From Candidatus Fibrimonadales bacterium (GTDB lineage: Bacteria; Fibrobacterota; Fibrobacteria; Fibrobacterales; Fibrobacteraceae): 5,403 nucleotides of DNA. The position numbers and the translations under genes are program-made. Below, piece by piece: positions 4,566-5,403 of the stretch (position 1 is its first letter; every line of letters starts with the position of its first letter). The stretch covers positions 1 through 5,403 of the forward strand of contig WRMM01000165.1 in NCBI GenBank assembly GCA_009777135.1, given 5' to 3'. The notes below the pieces were generated by a model. It saw only the letters and a program-made list of their open reading frames with translations, was not told the DNA's origin and did not search any database.

Positions 4566-5378
4566 ATGAAAAAAATTTTAGTATTGCCACTTTTAGCAGT
4601 TGCAATGTTGGTAGGGCAGGCATGGGCAGCCATTGACTGCAATATAGGCGTAGATGGCGTCATTGGCTGTTGCTGGTACAATGAAACCGACTGTTACGGC
4701 TATGGTGGTATTTACAACGATGCGCAAACAGCGGAAGAATGTTCTGCTGGCTATGGGAGACCGCAGCCAAATTGCGATGCCCCTTTTGTCGAATATTGTA
4801 GATGGGAAACAAGTTGCTGGGCGATTCAACCAGGAGATAGAGATGGTTGCGTAGCAGATGGTTCAGTATATAGAGACGTTCCTCCTACAGGCGTAGGTGC
4901 AGGCAAACAATGCGAAGGTGGAACATGGACAGGTGAAGGTAAAGATCCTAACAGAGTTTCCAGAGGATTTTGCGATTGGGGTACCTGTGTCCCAAATCCA
5001 GAGAATCAATACGCTTGCTTGGAAGGTGGTTGCTTTGAAATAGAAAATGATGCGCAAGAAGCTGACTGCAATAATAAACTTACTAGCAAAGCTCAGTGCC
5101 CTATAGCTTCTTTGCCACCAGCTGAGCAAGGTAGTCCCGTTATCTCCGGCTCAACCATTGCAAGCTTAAACGTCTTAGTTCAAACTAGCAGCTTGCATAT
5201 CTCCTCTGCAAGAGAAGCAACCATGCAGTTGTTTGATGTGAGCGGCAAACAAGTATTTAGCCAAAAAGTTCCGAGCGGTTACAGCGTGGTTAACTTGAAA
5301 GACCAGAAAATGGGCGTTTACTTCGCAGTTGTTACCTCCGGTTCGCATAAGCAAACTGTGAAAGTAACTCTGAAATAA
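4566..5378 (+). CDS. Secreted Cys/Trp-rich repeat protein with T9SS type A-like sorting domain
   Basis: 270 residues, paralogous in plan to the gene at 1519-2379. Residues 1-21 are a Sec signal peptide ending AWA. Residues 22-189 hold 16 cysteines in short modules of a common form: C36-W-Y then C43 and C59; C78-R-W then C84-W and C95; C136-D-W then C141 and C151; and C156-F then C168. Two modules share an N-D-A-Q segment before the last Cys. Residues 190-270 are the sorting domain (LFDVSGKQVFS, GVYFAVV, TVKVTLK end), 74 of 81 identical to the paralogue and fully identical over its last 45 residues. The middle region is much less conserved than the domain. The product is expected to be exported by Sec and then T9SS to the cell surface or medium. 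No catalytic motif is visible; the many spaced Cys and Trp suggest a small disulphide-bonded binding or structural protein. ATG 4566 is supported by AAGGAG six bases upstream. Confidence 0.85.
   Translation: MKKILVLPLLAVAMLVGQAWAAIDCNIGVDGVIGCCWYNETDCYGYGGIYNDAQTAEECSAGYGRPQPNCDAPFVEYCRWETSCWAIQPGDRDGCVADGSVYRDVPPTGVGAGKQCEGGTWTGEGKDPNRVSRGFCDWGTCVPNPENQYACLEGGCFEIENDAQEADCNNKLTSKAQCPIASLPPAEQGSPVISGSTIASLNVLVQTSSLHISSAREATMQLFDVSGKQVFSQKVPSGYSVVNLKDQKMGVYFAVVTSGSHKQTVKVTLK
5133..5378 (+). repeat. Sorting-domain repeat, copy 2 (inverted relative to 1519-1764)
   Basis: This segment encodes the 81-residue sorting domain plus stop and is about 88 percent identical to 1519-1764 by hand alignment. 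Its last 24 bases also match the left-edge gene end at 1-24 with three differences, in direct orientation. Confidence 0.85.
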
Positions 5379-5403
5379 AGAAATTTAACCTAAAATGGCA
5401 GGT
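5379..5403 (+). other. Start of 3' flank like that after the left-edge gene
   Basis: After the stop the DNA reads AAGAAA, a CCTAA segment and ATGGCAGGT. This parallels AAGAAACCTAAG and GGCGGCAGGC at 25-50, where the strong terminator begins. The window ends before a hairpin could be completed, so a terminator here is expected but not shown. Confidence 0.35.

Noticed and set aside
4382..4681. Longer minus-strand ORF running from 4681 to 4334
   Set aside because: Most of it is antisense to the 5' end of the secreted-protein gene and to its promoter, and it encodes a Phe/Ile/Lys-rich low-complexity sequence. Only its last 15 codons have a good ribosome binding site.

Overview
The window looks like chromosome from a member of the Fibrobacterota or a relative that uses type IX secretion. 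The evidence is two small secreted proteins, plus the tail of a third, that end in a nearly identical T9SS type A-like C-terminal sorting domain. Strong GGAGG-type ribosome binding sites and sigma70-like promoters (for example TTGACG-N17-TATATT) argue against Bacteroidota, where Shine-Dalgarno signals are usually weak. The assignment is an inference. The DNA is AT-rich between genes.

Layout. Bases 1-24 are the last codons of a + strand secreted-protein gene, followed by a clear rho-independent terminator (43-73). From 81 to about 4381 every gene is on the - strand. Read in transcription order (right to left) these are: a possible 15-codon leader ORF (4381-4334); a DUF4160-family gene whose N-terminus has been damaged (remnant 4329-4297, surviving frame 4282-3953); its usual partner DUF2442 (3956-3696); a complete tyrosine recombinase (3566-2538); a secreted Cys/Trp-rich protein with a T9SS-type sorting domain (2379-1519); a coiled-coil PD-(D/E)XK nuclease-like protein (1431-703); and a VapB-like/VapC toxin-antitoxin pair (670-455 and 470-81). 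At 4566-5378 a second full-length secreted Cys/Trp-rich protein runs on the + strand to the right edge.

How it fits together. This is an accessory region: two TA-like modules (VapBC intact, DUF4160/DUF2442 apparently decayed), a site-specific recombinase and a DUF3782-like nuclease-fold protein lie between members of one secreted-protein family. The family members share promoter core, ribosome binding site, signal-peptide type and sorting domain, but their middle parts differ. The sorting-domain copies at 1519-1764 and 5133-5378 form an inverted repeat around the recombinase. That could allow homologous exchange or inversion, but no recombination site was identified.

The most notable observations are the broken DUF4160 gene, the modular secreted family with a shared 15-base promoter core, and a hairpin between two - strand genes whose loop is exactly the -35 box of the next gene. 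I see no RNA genes, CRISPR array or insertion sequence.
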